Positions 35,360 to 45,283 of a DNA stretch of 55,748 nucleotides are shown here, piece by piece. The DNA is from Sediminibacterium sp. (GTDB lineage: Bacteria > Bacteroidota > Bacteroidia > Chitinophagales > Chitinophagaceae). Within the stretch, counting starts at the first letter, position 1. The number at the start of each line of letters is the position of its first letter. The position numbers and the translations under genes were made by a program. Where the stretch lies: positions 1 through 55,748 of the forward strand of contig JANREK010000044.1 in the NCBI GenBank assembly GCA_030726065.1. The letters are read 5' to 3'. A model generated the notes under the pieces. That model had not been told where the DNA came from, did not search any database, and was given only the letters and a program-made list of their open reading frames with translations.

Positions 35360-36232
35360 TCAATTATCATTGATCAGAGATTCTGAATTCATTTTTTTAA
35401 ATTCAGCTGGTGTTTTCCCGGTGTGTTGTTTAAAATACCTAAAAAAATTTGTAAAATTTACAAAGCCACATTCATTACTAATTTGAGAAGTACTAAGGTT
35501 GCTTTCAGTTAACAATTTACATGCATGTTTAATTCTAATTTCATGTAAAAAATTAGTGTATGTTTTACCTGTTTTTATTTTAAAATATCTACAAAAGGAG
35601 TGCTTGCTCAGGCAAGCAATAGAAGCAATTTCCTTGGTATTTATTTTATTATAAAAGTTTTTGATGGTGTATGAGTATACATCATTAATTCTGTCTTCAA
35701 CATGCTCGTTGACTAAAGGCACAAAACCAATAGGTAATATCACGCTTCTTTCCTTTGATTTTTCTATTAAATTTAAAGTTTGTAAAAGCAATAAAATTTT
35801 ATCAGATCCACTTGCATGTATCATTTTTTGCATCAAAATGCCAACGGCGCTTTTTGTTTTTCCTTTAATAATTAAACCCCTTTCCGCTTTTTTTAATAAT
35901 ATCTTTATTTTCAACATATCAGGAAGCTCTAAAAAATCTTTACCCCAAAAATCTTCTAAAAAGTGTAAAACCAATGTCCGAACTTTTATATTTTTGTTTA
36001 AATAACTTTCATCGTTTTTGAAAAGGTGAGGTAACTCTTTCCCAAGTAAAAATATATCGCCACATTTAAAGTTTAAAATTTTATCTCCGATGATACAAAT
36101 ACCATTTCCTTTTTCAAAATAGACTAATTCTACCTGAGGGTGGTAGTAGTATTTACTGGTTTGATTACTAACTAGTTCTTCTCTAATAGAATAAGAAGGT
36201 GTTGAATGTAATTTTATTAAAATAGGCTTCAT
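35360..36232 (-). CDS. AraC family transcriptional regulator
   Basis: A 290-residue regulator with an N-terminal cupin sugar-sensing domain (YYYHPQVELVYFEKGNGICIIG, FKCGDIFLLGKELPHLF) and a C-terminal double helix-turn-helix (about residues 185-285: INTKEIASIACLSKHSFCRY, then LSTSQISNECGFVNFTNFFRYFK and KHTGKTPAEFKK-type ending). It is transcribed away from susC with 187 bp between the starts and heads an operon with the mutarotase-like, SDR and lactonase genes. It is the only AraC regulator in the window and thus the best candidate to bind the repeated intergenic element; ligand identity is unknown. Confidence 0.93.
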   Translation of the reverse strand: MKPILIKLHSTPSYSIREELVSNQTSKYYYHPQVELVYFEKGNGICIIGDKILNFKCGDIFLLGKELPHLFKNDESYLNKNIKVRTLVLHFLEDFWGKDFLELPDMLKIKILLKKAERGLIIKGKTKSAVGILMQKMIHASGSDKILLLLQTLNLIEKSKERSVILPIGFVPLVNEHVEDRINDVYSYTIKNFYNKINTKEIASIACLSKHSFCRYFKIKTGKTYTNFLHEIRIKHACKLLTESNLSTSQISNECGFVNFTNFFRYFKQHTGKTPAEFKKMNSESLINDN

Positions 36233-36298
36233 AAGTATTTAAATATATCACTTAAATTAAATAATATTTATTAATTACATAAACTTAATTATTGGATA

Positions 36299-36327
36299 GG
36301 CCAAAAAAGTACAATAATTGGCTTTTT
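36299..36327 (+). promoter_or_regulatory. Putative operator in the araC-susC divergent region
   Basis: The sequence GGCCAAAAAAGTACAATAAT continues into TGGC and a T-tract. GCCAA (36300-36304) and TTGGC (36318-36322) form an inverted repeat. The core AAGTACAATAATTGGCT matches the elements at 10351, 10431 (minus), 17440 and 41239. It lies about 95-120 bp before susC and about 70 bp before araC, as expected for a shared divergent control site. Confidence 0.5.
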
Positions 36328-36419
36328 TTTTAATTTCATAACAAATTGTCAATCGCTAATTTGCATACGTACATAGAACCTGTGAGACCACTCACATAAA
36401 ACTTTTAAAAAATATAAAC

Positions 36420-39400
36420 ATGTTACGATTGCTTACATTTTGCTTTATGCTATTCTTATCCACGCAAGCACTTGCTCAAAACACGGTGCTTAATGGTAAA
36501 GTTAATGATGCTACAGGCAACCCAATTTCGGGCGCTAGTATTCGTGTTGTTGGATCCAACAAGGGTACATTAACTAATGACAAAGGGGAATTCACCTTAA
36601 CCATTGCTGCTAATGCATCTTTACAGGTTTCCTCTACTAACTATGAAACTAAGGTAGTTGCTGTTCAAGGCAAATCTACTTTATCTATTGTTTTAGCACT
36701 GGAAGCTACTAATTTAAGTGAGGTTGTAATTATTGGTTATGGCTCACAAAAAAAGAAGGATTTAACTGGTGCCGTACGTAGAATTAATTTAGAAGGTTCT
36801 CCTTTATCGACAATCACAAACGTAAATGCATTGTCGGCTTTGCAAGGCACACCAGGTGTAAATATTGGTGCAGTAGCCAATGCAGGAGGAACGCCAAGTG
36901 TATTAGTGAGAGGACAGCGTTCATTATCTGCTTCAAATGCACCATTGGTCATTTTAGATGGGGTTATTTTTTCAGGTAATTTAAATGAGATCAACACACA
37001 AGATATTGCTTCCTTTGATGTTTTGATGGATGCAAGTGCAGCAGCTATTTATGGATCTAGGGCGGCAAATGGTGTAATCATCGTAACGACAAAAGTGGGT
37101 AAAGCTGGAAAACCAACCATCACTTTTACAAATAATTATGGTGTTCAAAGTTGGACTAGAAAACCAGACATGCGCATGGGCGACGATTTTATTAAATGGA
37201 GAACTGATAACAGAAAATTAGCTGGTCAAAAGGACTTGTCTGTTCAAAAAGTATTGGATCCTAAGGAGTTGATTGCTTATAATGCTGGACAACAAATTAA
37301 TTGGTTAGATGAAATTACTCAGTTCGCACCATTAAATGATGTAAATATGAGCGTTTCAGGAAAGTCTGATAACGTAAATTATTACGTTTCGGGTAGCTTT
37401 TTAAACCAAAAAGGTGTTATTGATAATGATCAATTCAAAAAATATAATATTGCGGCAAAATTAGATGCTAAAATAAATAGATGGTTATCTTATGGTTTAA
37501 ATTTTTATTATTCAGCGAGGGATTATTCAGGTATACAGCCTCGAATGGATCAAGCTACCATTGGAACACCTTTTGCTTATAAGTGGATAGACGAGGCTAG
37601 AAATATTTTAGACAAATATCCAGCTGTAGCAAACTTGGTCAATCCGTATTGGGAATCGCAATATGATGACAATTTGGAAAAATATACAAGTACAAGAATA
37701 ATAGGATATGTTGCTGCTGATATTCCTTATGTTAAAGGATTAAATTTCAGAGTCAATATTAGTAAAAATAAAACTGAAACAGTCAGCGGAAATTTCAGAC
37801 ATGAAACCTATTTTATCAATCCTGATAATGCAGCTGATATAGCTGCACCAACAAAGTATTTAGCAAATACTTCTGGAAGAATGGCGAATGGTTTAAATAA
37901 TTCTTGGGAGGTACAAAATTTATTGACGTATAAAAAATCGTTTCTAAATCATAATTTTGACGCCTTGGCAGGTTACCAAAGAGATTATACAGAGATTTCT
38001 ACCTTGTCTACTTCAGCCTCTGATTTCAATTCTGCAGGTACTACCACTTTAGGGTACTATGGATTACATCTTGGTAATCCAGCAAATCAACGCGTTAGAT
38101 CTGCAATTCAAGAAAGATCAAATTTGGGTTATTTAGGCCGATTAAACTATAATTATAATAGCAAGTATTACTTTACGATGAACTATCGTAAAGATGGTTA
38201 TTCCGCATTTGCGCCGGGAAGAAAATTTGCTGAGTTTTATGGTGGGGCACTTGCTTATGCAATTAGTGAGGAAGAATTTTTCAAAAAAGCCTTACCTGTG
38301 GTTAATTACTTAAAGTTTAGATTAGGATATGGACAAAATGGTAACCAAGGTATTGAACCTTATGAAACAATGGCAAATATAGCCTCTGGATCTACTGTTT
38401 TTGGACCACAAAGTACCTTGTTTATTTATCAAGGTAATTTATCTAACCTAGGTTTATCATGGGAAAAAACAACCACTACAAATTTTGGATTAAATTTTGC
38501 CATGTTTAATAATCGTGTTACGGGTGATTTGAATATCTATCAAAGTCAAACAACAGATCAATTATTAACAAGGTCATTGCCTAGTTTATCTGGTTTTGGA
38601 TCCGTTAGAACCAATATCGGTCAAGTAGATAACCAAGGTGTTGAAGCATCCATTACTGCTGTAATTATTGAGCCAAAAAGTGCCAATGGAATTCGTTGGG
38701 AAGCCACTGCAAATTTATGGATGAATAGAAACAAAGTGGTTGCTTTAACTGGCGTTGATGCAGATGGCAATGGTATTGAAGATGATGATTTAGGAAATAG
38801 ATGGTTTATTGGAAAACCAATTGGCGCTATTTATGATTATCGTGTTGATGGTATTGTGCAAACAGGCGATGCAGAATATATCTCAAAATATGGCGCAAAG
38901 CCAGGAGATTTGAAAATACTAGATATTAATGGAACTAAAAGAGATGATGGTTTACCTGATGGAAAAATAAACTCATTCGATAGAACTATTGTTGGTTATG
39001 TACAACCTCGTTATAGTTGGAGTTTTGCAAATACGGTTTCTTATAAAAATTGGCAATTTTATTTCAATTTTAATGCGATCACAGGTGGTGGATCTGAAAA
39101 TTATTATAATTCACCTAATTCAACTTATAACTTAAGCACTTTTGGTAACAACCAACAACAAAACTGGTTAAATAAGGAATATTGGACACCTGAAACTCCA
39201 AGCAATACCTTTGCGCGACCTAACTATTCAAATCCTTATGGCTATACTTATCCTCATGCTCGTACATTTATTCGTTTGCAGGATGTGAGTTTGCAATATG
39301 CACTTGACGCTAAGCAAATAGAAAAATTAAAAATTAAGGGATTGAAGTTTTATGTTTCAGCAAGAAATCCAATTGTATTTAGTGATTGGTTAGGATTAGA

Positions 39401-39479
39401 CCCTGAAACTGGCGGTGTACTTGGCCAATCGAATCCTGTATTTAAGACTATTAATTTTGGAACCACTTTAACTTTTTAA
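36420..39479 (+). CDS. SusC/RagA-type TonB-dependent outer-membrane receptor
   Basis: A 1019-residue outer-membrane transporter. A signal peptide (to about residue 20, LAQ) is followed by a carboxypeptidase-regulatory-like domain (GKVNDATGNPISGASIRVVG, about 25-105), then a plug starting with SEVVIIGYGSQKKKDLTGAV and containing VLVRGQRSLSASNAPLVILDG and YGSRAANGVIIVTTKVGK. The remaining residues form the 22-strand barrel, ending in an aromatic-rich strand (NFGTTLTF). With the SusD lipoprotein it imports oligosaccharides using TonB energy. It is divergent from araC with an operator-like element between them. Confidence 0.97.
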   Translation: MLRLLTFCFMLFLSTQALAQNTVLNGKVNDATGNPISGASIRVVGSNKGTLTNDKGEFTLTIAANASLQVSSTNYETKVVAVQGKSTLSIVLALEATNLSEVVIIGYGSQKKKDLTGAVRRINLEGSPLSTITNVNALSALQGTPGVNIGAVANAGGTPSVLVRGQRSLSASNAPLVILDGVIFSGNLNEINTQDIASFDVLMDASAAAIYGSRAANGVIIVTTKVGKAGKPTITFTNNYGVQSWTRKPDMRMGDDFIKWRTDNRKLAGQKDLSVQKVLDPKELIAYNAGQQINWLDEITQFAPLNDVNMSVSGKSDNVNYYVSGSFLNQKGVIDNDQFKKYNIAAKLDAKINRWLSYGLNFYYSARDYSGIQPRMDQATIGTPFAYKWIDEARNILDKYPAVANLVNPYWESQYDDNLEKYTSTRIIGYVAADIPYVKGLNFRVNISKNKTETVSGNFRHETYFINPDNAADIAAPTKYLANTSGRMANGLNNSWEVQNLLTYKKSFLNHNFDALAGYQRDYTEISTLSTSASDFNSAGTTTLGYYGLHLGNPANQRVRSAIQERSNLGYLGRLNYNYNSKYYFTMNYRKDGYSAFAPGRKFAEFYGGALAYAISEEEFFKKALPVVNYLKFRLGYGQNGNQGIEPYETMANIASGSTVFGPQSTLFIYQGNLSNLGLSWEKTTTTNFGLNFAMFNNRVTGDLNIYQSQTTDQLLTRSLPSLSGFGSVRTNIGQVDNQGVEASITAVIIEPKSANGIRWEATANLWMNRNKVVALTGVDADGNGIEDDDLGNRWFIGKPIGAIYDYRVDGIVQTGDAEYISKYGAKPGDLKILDINGTKRDDGLPDGKINSFDRTIVGYVQPRYSWSFANTVSYKNWQFYFNFNAITGGGSENYYNSPNSTYNLSTFGNNQQQNWLNKEYWTPETPSNTFARPNYSNPYGYTYPHARTFIRLQDVSLQYALDAKQIEKLKIKGLKFYVSARNPIVFSDWLGLDPETGGVLGQSNPVFKTINFGTTLTF

Positions 39480-39502
39480 TCACTAGAATAACAAATAATA
39501 TT

Positions 39503-41188
39503 ATGAAAAATCAAATAAAAAAAGTATCAATTGTTCTGTTTGCTTTTTGTTTTTTAATCAGCTGTAAAAAGGACGATACTTCTTTTTTAGAAGAAATTAG
39601 AAAAGACGGATTAACGGTTGATAATGCGTTAATCACAAAGGCACAATTTGATTTAGCTCTAAACTCTTGTTACAGACAATTGCAGTATTTTTATAATAGT
39701 AGAGATGGATGGTGGGATTATTGGCACAGGGGTGTGAATTTGGATGTTGCTGCAACAGCAACAATTTATATTGCAGATCCAGGTTTCCCTTGGGTAGATT
39801 ATACGAAAATAAATTCTCAAGACCAACAATCTACAAAATGGTGGAATTGGAATTATACATTAGTAAAATATGCGAATACGGTTATTGGTGGGGTAGAAAA
39901 TAAATATGCAGTACTTAGTGCAGATGAAAAAAAGGTATTACTAGCTGAAGCAAGATTTTTTAGAGCTTGGGCATATCGTAATTTAAATATCGCATTTGGT
40001 GGCGTACCAATTATTTCAGGACCAGTTACGGAACCAAAAGTTGATTTTGTACGTAACACCCCTGCAGAATGTAATACTTTTATTAAAACTGATTTAGAGT
40101 TTGCACGAAATAATTTACCAATTACTACCTCTATTCCTGGCAAAGTAGTGAGAGCCGCTGCTGATCATTTATTAGCTGAAATTAATATCATCTTAAAAGA
40201 TTATGATGGTGCAATTGCTGCTGCTACTAGAGTTATTGGTGGTACAAGTGGTTCGTATTCATTAATGAATACACGTTTTGGTTTGAGAAGGGCAGAAACT
40301 AAGACTACAAGAGGTGTTCCAACTGATTATTATTGGGATTTGCACGAGATTGGAAATACAGATTATCAAATGGGCAATAAGGAAGCCATATGGGTAGCAC
40401 AATTTGAACGAAATGTACCAGGTGGAGGAGTAGCTTATCCGCAATTCGGCAATTGGATGGGTGATGGCCGTGCCTATTGGTGTAGACATTGGTTATTTGC
40501 AAGAGCTGGTCACAATAATACTGCTGCAGATAGCATTGGAAGAGGTGCTTCATTTATGAGAGGAACTAATTATTCGAATTGGTTCATATGGGAGAATTCT
40601 GGTGAGGATATCAGGAATAACGAAACCAATATTCGTCGTAAATATTATTTCAATACTAATATTGCAGCAACCGCCACACAGCCAGCATTTAAAAAAGGCG
40701 ATTTAATCCCTAAATCATTTTTAACTGTTCCTGGAGATTCAATGTGGTATGTTTATCCAAATTGGACAAAGTTTGGAACCGACAAACATTTCGCCGGCGA
40801 TTTTATTTTTGGCTATACAAAAGATCAATATGTTATGAGGTTATCTGAAACTTTATTATTAAGAGCTGAAGCGTATATCGCTAAAGGGGATAAAACAAGT
40901 GCATTAGCTGATGTAAATACGATCCGTGCACGTGCAAAAGCGCGATTAGCTACCGTGAATGAAATGGATATTAATTATATTTTGGATGAACGTGTAAGAG
41001 AATTGTATGGCGAAGAATATAGAATGTTAACCTTAATGAGATTAGGTTTGCTATATGATCGCGTTAAAAAATATGGTGGTGAAATTCAAAGCGCTACGGT
41101 ATCTGCAAAAAATAACTTATTACCAATACCGCAAAGCGAAATTGATAGAAATATTGGTGCAAAGTTGGTTCAAAATCCTGGATACTAG
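39503..41188 (+). CDS. SusD/RagB-type nutrient-binding lipoprotein
   Basis: A 561-residue surface lipoprotein with lipobox LIS-Cys21. SusD features include the TPR-like helical scaffold with AEARFFRAWAYRNLNIAFGGVPII, and the C-terminal block YVMRLSETLLLRAEAYIAKGDKTSAL, VNTIRARA and LDERVRELYGEEYRMLTLMR. It covers the SusC barrel and captures the glycan. The gene follows susC by 23 bp. A strong inverted repeat ends the pair's transcript or controls the next unit. Confidence 0.97.
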   Translation: MKNQIKKVSIVLFAFCFLISCKKDDTSFLEEIRKDGLTVDNALITKAQFDLALNSCYRQLQYFYNSRDGWWDYWHRGVNLDVAATATIYIADPGFPWVDYTKINSQDQQSTKWWNWNYTLVKYANTVIGGVENKYAVLSADEKKVLLAEARFFRAWAYRNLNIAFGGVPIISGPVTEPKVDFVRNTPAECNTFIKTDLEFARNNLPITTSIPGKVVRAAADHLLAEINIILKDYDGAIAAATRVIGGTSGSYSLMNTRFGLRRAETKTTRGVPTDYYWDLHEIGNTDYQMGNKEAIWVAQFERNVPGGGVAYPQFGNWMGDGRAYWCRHWLFARAGHNNTAADSIGRGASFMRGTNYSNWFIWENSGEDIRNNETNIRRKYYFNTNIAATATQPAFKKGDLIPKSFLTVPGDSMWYVYPNWTKFGTDKHFAGDFIFGYTKDQYVMRLSETLLLRAEAYIAKGDKTSALADVNTIRARAKARLATVNEMDINYILDERVRELYGEEYRMLTLMRLGLLYDRVKKYGGEIQSATVSAKNNLLPIPQSEIDRNIGAKLVQNPGY

Positions 41189-41208
41189 GATAAATAGTTC
41201 AATCGTTT

Positions 41209-41261
41209 AAAATAGCTAACTATTATTTACTTAAATTTAAGTAGTAATAGTTGGCTATTTT
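41209..41261 (+). terminator. Long inverted repeat after susD: terminator and/or paired operator
   Basis: An arm beginning AAAATAGCTAACTATTA (41209 on) is mirrored by an arm ending TAATAGTTGGCTATTTT (to 41261), giving a stem of roughly 23-25 pairs with a few mismatches around a central AAATTT, followed by T-rich sequence. It fits an intrinsic terminator or attenuator below susCD. Each arm also contains the locus element (right arm 41239-41256 AAGTAGTAATAGTTGGCT; left arm the same type on the minus strand, 41214-41232), so it may instead be a two-site operator for the GH2 unit starting 30 bp downstream. Confidence 0.7.
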
Positions 41262-41290
41262 TATTTAAAGAATTACAAATTTCATATTAT

Positions 41291-44200
41291 ATGTATAAAT
41301 ATTGCAAGGTTGTTAAATCAAGAATTTATTTTTTTAATTTTTGTTTTGTTGTGCTTTCACTTATAAGTTTTAATTCGATAAAAGCCCAAACAGATCAGTT
41401 TGCTAAAATTGGCGCACAAAAGTACGAGCTTCAAAAAGATTTATTAATTGAGCCGCCTCCGCCTGTTTTAACTAATAAAATACTTCCTGGTGGTTTAATG
41501 CAAGGAGACGCATTTAAATACAATCATCAAATCTCAACGAAACAGGAACTGCAATTGGAATTAGATTCAATCAGAAAACACTATGCGGGTTTTTTAAAAT
41601 CTTTTTCTCCTGTCCAAAAATCCTTACGTCGTCAAATGCCAATTGAATCAATGAACTGGCGTATTGAAACGATCGATGACCAACAAAATTTTAAAAACAC
41701 TTTGGAGGGCAAAGGGGAGTGGCAGGAAGTAAAAATGCCTCATTATGGGCCACCTGTTGGGCACGCTGTTACTTATTATATAAAGGAGATAATGTTAAAT
41801 GACGAAATGTTAAGCTTGGGTAGTTTATTTACTTGTTTCAAGGGGGTTGATTATAAATCGGAGGTTTATTTTAATAATGTTTTTGTTGGAAAGCATGAAG
41901 GTTTTTTTGCGCCATTTGAATTTGATGTAATAAAATATGCACATAAAGGAAAAAACACTTTATTAGTTAAAGTAATCAACGAGCCCACTACTACTGGTTC
42001 AGTTGATGACAAGGGTGAACATACGGTAGGAAATAAAATTTATGCTGCTGGTGGTTTAGGTTATAACGAACCAGTGGAAGGTTGGCACCTCTGTCCCCCT
42101 GCTATGGGTATTTATCAGGATTGTTATTTGGAAGCAAGGGCTACTTTATTTGTGTCAGATGTTTTTGTTCGTCCAATGACACAAGATAGTAAGGCGGAGG
42201 TTTGGTTGGAAATATTCAATACTGAAAATAATCAAAAAAACATTTCAATTGACTTGTCTTTGTATGGTGAAAATTTTAAGGCAACCCTGTTTGAAAATCA
42301 AAATTATTTGGCAAGTACAACACATATACCAGGAATAGGAGACTTGGTCAAACCAACTGATTGGCAAACTAAATCATTACCCATGCAGTATGGTGTAAAT
42401 TATATCAAAATTCCAATAAGTATTCCTGAATTTAAATGGTGGGAAACAAATACGCCTTGGTTGTACAATTTACAACTTAAATTATCGGATGCTAATAATC
42501 GAGAAGTGGATAGAGTAAACAAAAATTTTGGGATGAGAAGCTTTCAAATGGATACGGTGAACATACCCAAAGGAAAAATGTTTTTAAACGGAAAGCCAAT
42601 TCGATTAAGGGGTGCAAACTCCATGGGCTTTGAACAAAATGATGTAAAAAATAAAAATTGGAACCAACTCATTGATGATATTTTATTAGCGAAGCTGGCG
42701 AATATGAATTTTTTAAGATTCACGCAACGTCCAGTGCAATCGGAAGTGTATGAATATTGTGATAAATTAGGAATGCTAAACCAGACTGACCTGCCTTTAT
42801 TTGGCGGACTTAGGGTGAATCAATTTACGGAAGCAGTGAAACAAGCGGAGGAAATGGAAAGATTAGTTCGATCACACCCTTCAACAGTAGTAGTTACTTA
42901 TATGAATGAACGTTTCCCAAATGCGGAAGGGAGTCCGCAACGCAGTTTTGATAATTCTGAGGCCATTTATAAAGTTTTTGCTGCGATGGATCAAGCTGTT
43001 TTATTATCTAATCCTGATAGGGTTATAAAAGCAGGAGATGGCGACTACGATCCACCAAGTCCTGGCCTTCCTGATGCGCATTGTTATAACACTTGGTATA
43101 ATGGGCATGCCTTAGATTTAGGTAAATTTTATAAAGGCTACTGGCAATTGATTAAACCCAATTGGTTGTATGGTTGTGGTGAATTTGGTGCAGAAGGTTT
43201 GGATCCACTTAACACTATGTTAAAATATTATCCAAAAACATGGCTACCACAAAATGAGAGTGAGAATAAGGTTTGGACCGCAAATAAAATTTCAAAATCA
43301 CAAACCAATACATTTCATTACATGTGGTATCCCACACAAGTTGGCCTTGAAAATTGGATTAATGAAAGTCAAGATTTTCAGGCCTGGGCTATGAAATTAG
43401 TGACCGAATCATTCAGAAGAGATTATCGAAATGTTTCCGCAGCAGTTCATTTATTCATTGATGCATGGCCTTCAGGTTGGATGAAAGCAATTATGGATGT
43501 GGATAGACAACCTAAAAAAGCCTTCTTTAGTTATCGTAATGCATTGGCGCCTTTATTACCATCCATTAGGAGTGACCGAAATTCATTCACGGCTGGGGAT
43601 ACTGCAAAACTAGAGGCTTGGATTTCAAACGATCAAAATAGCATTCCATTAAATCATACTGTGCAATACGAAGTATTTATCAATGGCAAAGCGGTGGTCA
43701 GACAATCGGCGAAAGCGGATATTTTATCAAATGCGCCACAATTTCAGGGGTTTATTAAGTTTATCGTACCTAATGTTTTAACACGAACAACCGCAAATAT
43801 TAAGTTAGGTGTATTTAATGATAAGGGGATATGTATCGAGCACAACACACTTGAATTGCAAATTTTCCCTGCGATCAAAAAATCAACACAACAACTATTT
43901 GTATTAGGTACAGAACAAAGTAAAGCAAATAAAATTGCCGCAGATTTGAATTATAAGATAGCTTCTGTTATGAATAATGCGCAAGTAGTTATTGTTGATG
44001 GCCCTGCAGATTATGAAAAAAACAAAACCGAAATTAATACTTTTGTTAAAAATGGAGGTAAGGCAATATTAAATGAATGGCCTAATGGCGATTATGAAAT
44101 TGAAAGTAATAAATTTAATATTCAATCCACCATTATGGGTAATTATTATTTTGCTAACATTAGTAATGAAGTTTTGACTTCATCAACATTAAAGCCGAAA

Positions 44201-44458
44201 GATTTTTTTATGTGGTATGATAAATCTAAAGATTATATACAACCCATTTTATATTCCGTGATTAAAGCGCCTAATTTCAAACCATTAGCAACTAGCGGCC
44301 TTTGTAATTTCGCTGGGGAAGATCCCGCTGGTTATTTAGCCACTGGGTCATTTAAATATGGCAAAGGGCAATTTATTGTCAATAGCATTAGTTTAGCAGG
44401 AAGAATTAAGGAAAATCCAGCAGGCATTGAGTTCTTAAAAACAATTTTTAAAAAGTAA
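41291..44458 (+). CDS. Glycoside hydrolase family 2 protein (beta-galactosidase/glucuronidase-like)
   Basis: A 1055-residue exported enzyme with a signal peptide ending IKAQ. The N-terminal jelly-roll (about 115-300, with YKSEVYFNNVFVGKHEGFFAPFEFDV), an immunoglobulin-like domain, and a TIM barrel starting at KMFLNGKPIRLRGANSMGFE are in GH2 order. The acid/base is Glu540 (VVVTYMNERFP) and the nucleophile Glu631 (GCGEFGAEG). An accessory beta-rich C-terminal half follows (residues 760-1055). GH2 enzymes remove beta-linked galactose, mannose, glucuronate or related units. With a sulfatase, GH20 and lyase-type genes in the locus, beta-galactosidase or beta-glucuronidase action on a sulfated glycan is plausible. 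Confidence 0.9.
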   Translation: MYKYCKVVKSRIYFFNFCFVVLSLISFNSIKAQTDQFAKIGAQKYELQKDLLIEPPPPVLTNKILPGGLMQGDAFKYNHQISTKQELQLELDSIRKHYAGFLKSFSPVQKSLRRQMPIESMNWRIETIDDQQNFKNTLEGKGEWQEVKMPHYGPPVGHAVTYYIKEIMLNDEMLSLGSLFTCFKGVDYKSEVYFNNVFVGKHEGFFAPFEFDVIKYAHKGKNTLLVKVINEPTTTGSVDDKGEHTVGNKIYAAGGLGYNEPVEGWHLCPPAMGIYQDCYLEARATLFVSDVFVRPMTQDSKAEVWLEIFNTENNQKNISIDLSLYGENFKATLFENQNYLASTTHIPGIGDLVKPTDWQTKSLPMQYGVNYIKIPISIPEFKWWETNTPWLYNLQLKLSDANNREVDRVNKNFGMRSFQMDTVNIPKGKMFLNGKPIRLRGANSMGFEQNDVKNKNWNQLIDDILLAKLANMNFLRFTQRPVQSEVYEYCDKLGMLNQTDLPLFGGLRVNQFTEAVKQAEEMERLVRSHPSTVVVTYMNERFPNAEGSPQRSFDNSEAIYKVFAAMDQAVLLSNPDRVIKAGDGDYDPPSPGLPDAHCYNTWYNGHALDLGKFYKGYWQLIKPNWLYGCGEFGAEGLDPLNTMLKYYPKTWLPQNESENKVWTANKISKSQTNTFHYMWYPTQVGLENWINESQDFQAWAMKLVTESFRRDYRNVSAAVHLFIDAWPSGWMKAIMDVDRQPKKAFFSYRNALAPLLPSIRSDRNSFTAGDTAKLEAWISNDQNSIPLNHTVQYEVFINGKAVVRQSAKADILSNAPQFQGFIKFIVPNVLTRTTANIKLGVFNDKGICIEHNTLELQIFPAIKKSTQQLFVLGTEQSKANKIAADLNYKIASVMNNAQVVIVDGPADYEKNKTEINTFVKNGGKAILNEWPNGDYEIESNKFNIQSTIMGNYYFANISNEVLTSSTLKPKDFFMWYDKSKDYIQPILYSVIKAPNFKPLATSGLCNFAGEDPAGYLATGSFKYGKGQFIVNSISLAGRIKENPAGIEFLKTIFKK

Positions 44459-44467
44459 AATATACTT

Positions 44468-45280
44468 ATGCGTAATAACATTTCATATTACTGTTCACCT
44501 TGGGGCAATCAAAAATCTTTTGATACTTTTTGTAAGAATGTAAAAAATGCAGGATATGATGGTGTTGAAATAGATATTCCATTTGACGAAGATGAACGCG
44601 ACCATATTTTTGTCAAATTAAAAAAGTATGATCTTAAGTTAATTGGACAATATTGGCAATCCCTGGAAAAGGATTTTAAAACACATAAGGCTAATTTTAC
44701 AAAACACTTGTATCATTTAGCTTCCTTTGAGCCTGTATTAATTAATACACAAACAGGGAAGGATTATTTCAGTTTTGAAAAAAACATGGAACTCATACAG
44801 CTTGCTGAAAATATTAGTAAGCAAACAGGCGTAATGATTGTACATGAAACGCATCGGGGTAAGTTTTTATATAATTTACCCGTTGTGCAAGCTTGTATAA
44901 AAGCGAATAAGAATGTGAAACTAACTTTGGATGCCTCTCATTTTTGTAATGTTCATGAATCTTATTTGGAGGATCAAGCGGAAGCTTTACAGGCAGCCAT
45001 TATGCATACACAACATTTACACGCCAGGGTTGGACATCCCGAAGGCCCACAAGTAAATGACCCTCGGGCACCTGAATGGGCAGAAGCGTTAAAAAAACAT
45101 TTTTCATGGTGGGATCAGGTGGTTGCATTGCATAAGAAAAACAAAACACCCTTAACCATTACCACTGAATTTGGTCCTGCACCCTATATGCCAAGTTATC
45201 CTTATTCAAATAAACCTGTTGCAAAACAATGGGATATTAATATATTTATGTTGACCCAATTACAGAATCGTTATAAATAA
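44468..45280 (+). CDS. Sugar phosphate isomerase/epimerase family (xylose isomerase-like TIM barrel)
   Basis: A 270-residue cytoplasmic protein 9 bp after the GH2 gene. AP-endonuclease-2/xylose-isomerase-like features include GYDGVEIDIPFDED, VMIVHETHRGKFLYNL (metal-binding Glu-Thr-His), VKLTLDASHFCNVHE (Asp and His) and LHARVGHPEGPQVNDPR, and a C-terminal Glu in ITTEFGPAPY. These residues assemble a divalent-metal site. Members isomerise or epimerise keto sugars, and some act in oxidative 3-keto-glycoside routes. Substrate unknown. The gene ends 3 bp before GH20, so it is co-translated with the glycan-degrading genes. Confidence 0.85.
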   Translation: MRNNISYYCSPWGNQKSFDTFCKNVKNAGYDGVEIDIPFDEDERDHIFVKLKKYDLKLIGQYWQSLEKDFKTHKANFTKHLYHLASFEPVLINTQTGKDYFSFEKNMELIQLAENISKQTGVMIVHETHRGKFLYNLPVVQACIKANKNVKLTLDASHFCNVHESYLEDQAEALQAAIMHTQHLHARVGHPEGPQVNDPRAPEWAEALKKHFSWWDQVVALHKKNKTPLTITTEFGPAPYMPSYPYSNKPVAKQWDINIFMLTQLQNRYK

Positions 45281-45283
45281 TTT

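Noticed and set aside
35661..36005. 114-codon plus-strand open frame
   Set aside because: Antisense to the AraC regulator; its hydrophobic, Lys-rich translation is what A+T-rich antisense produces.
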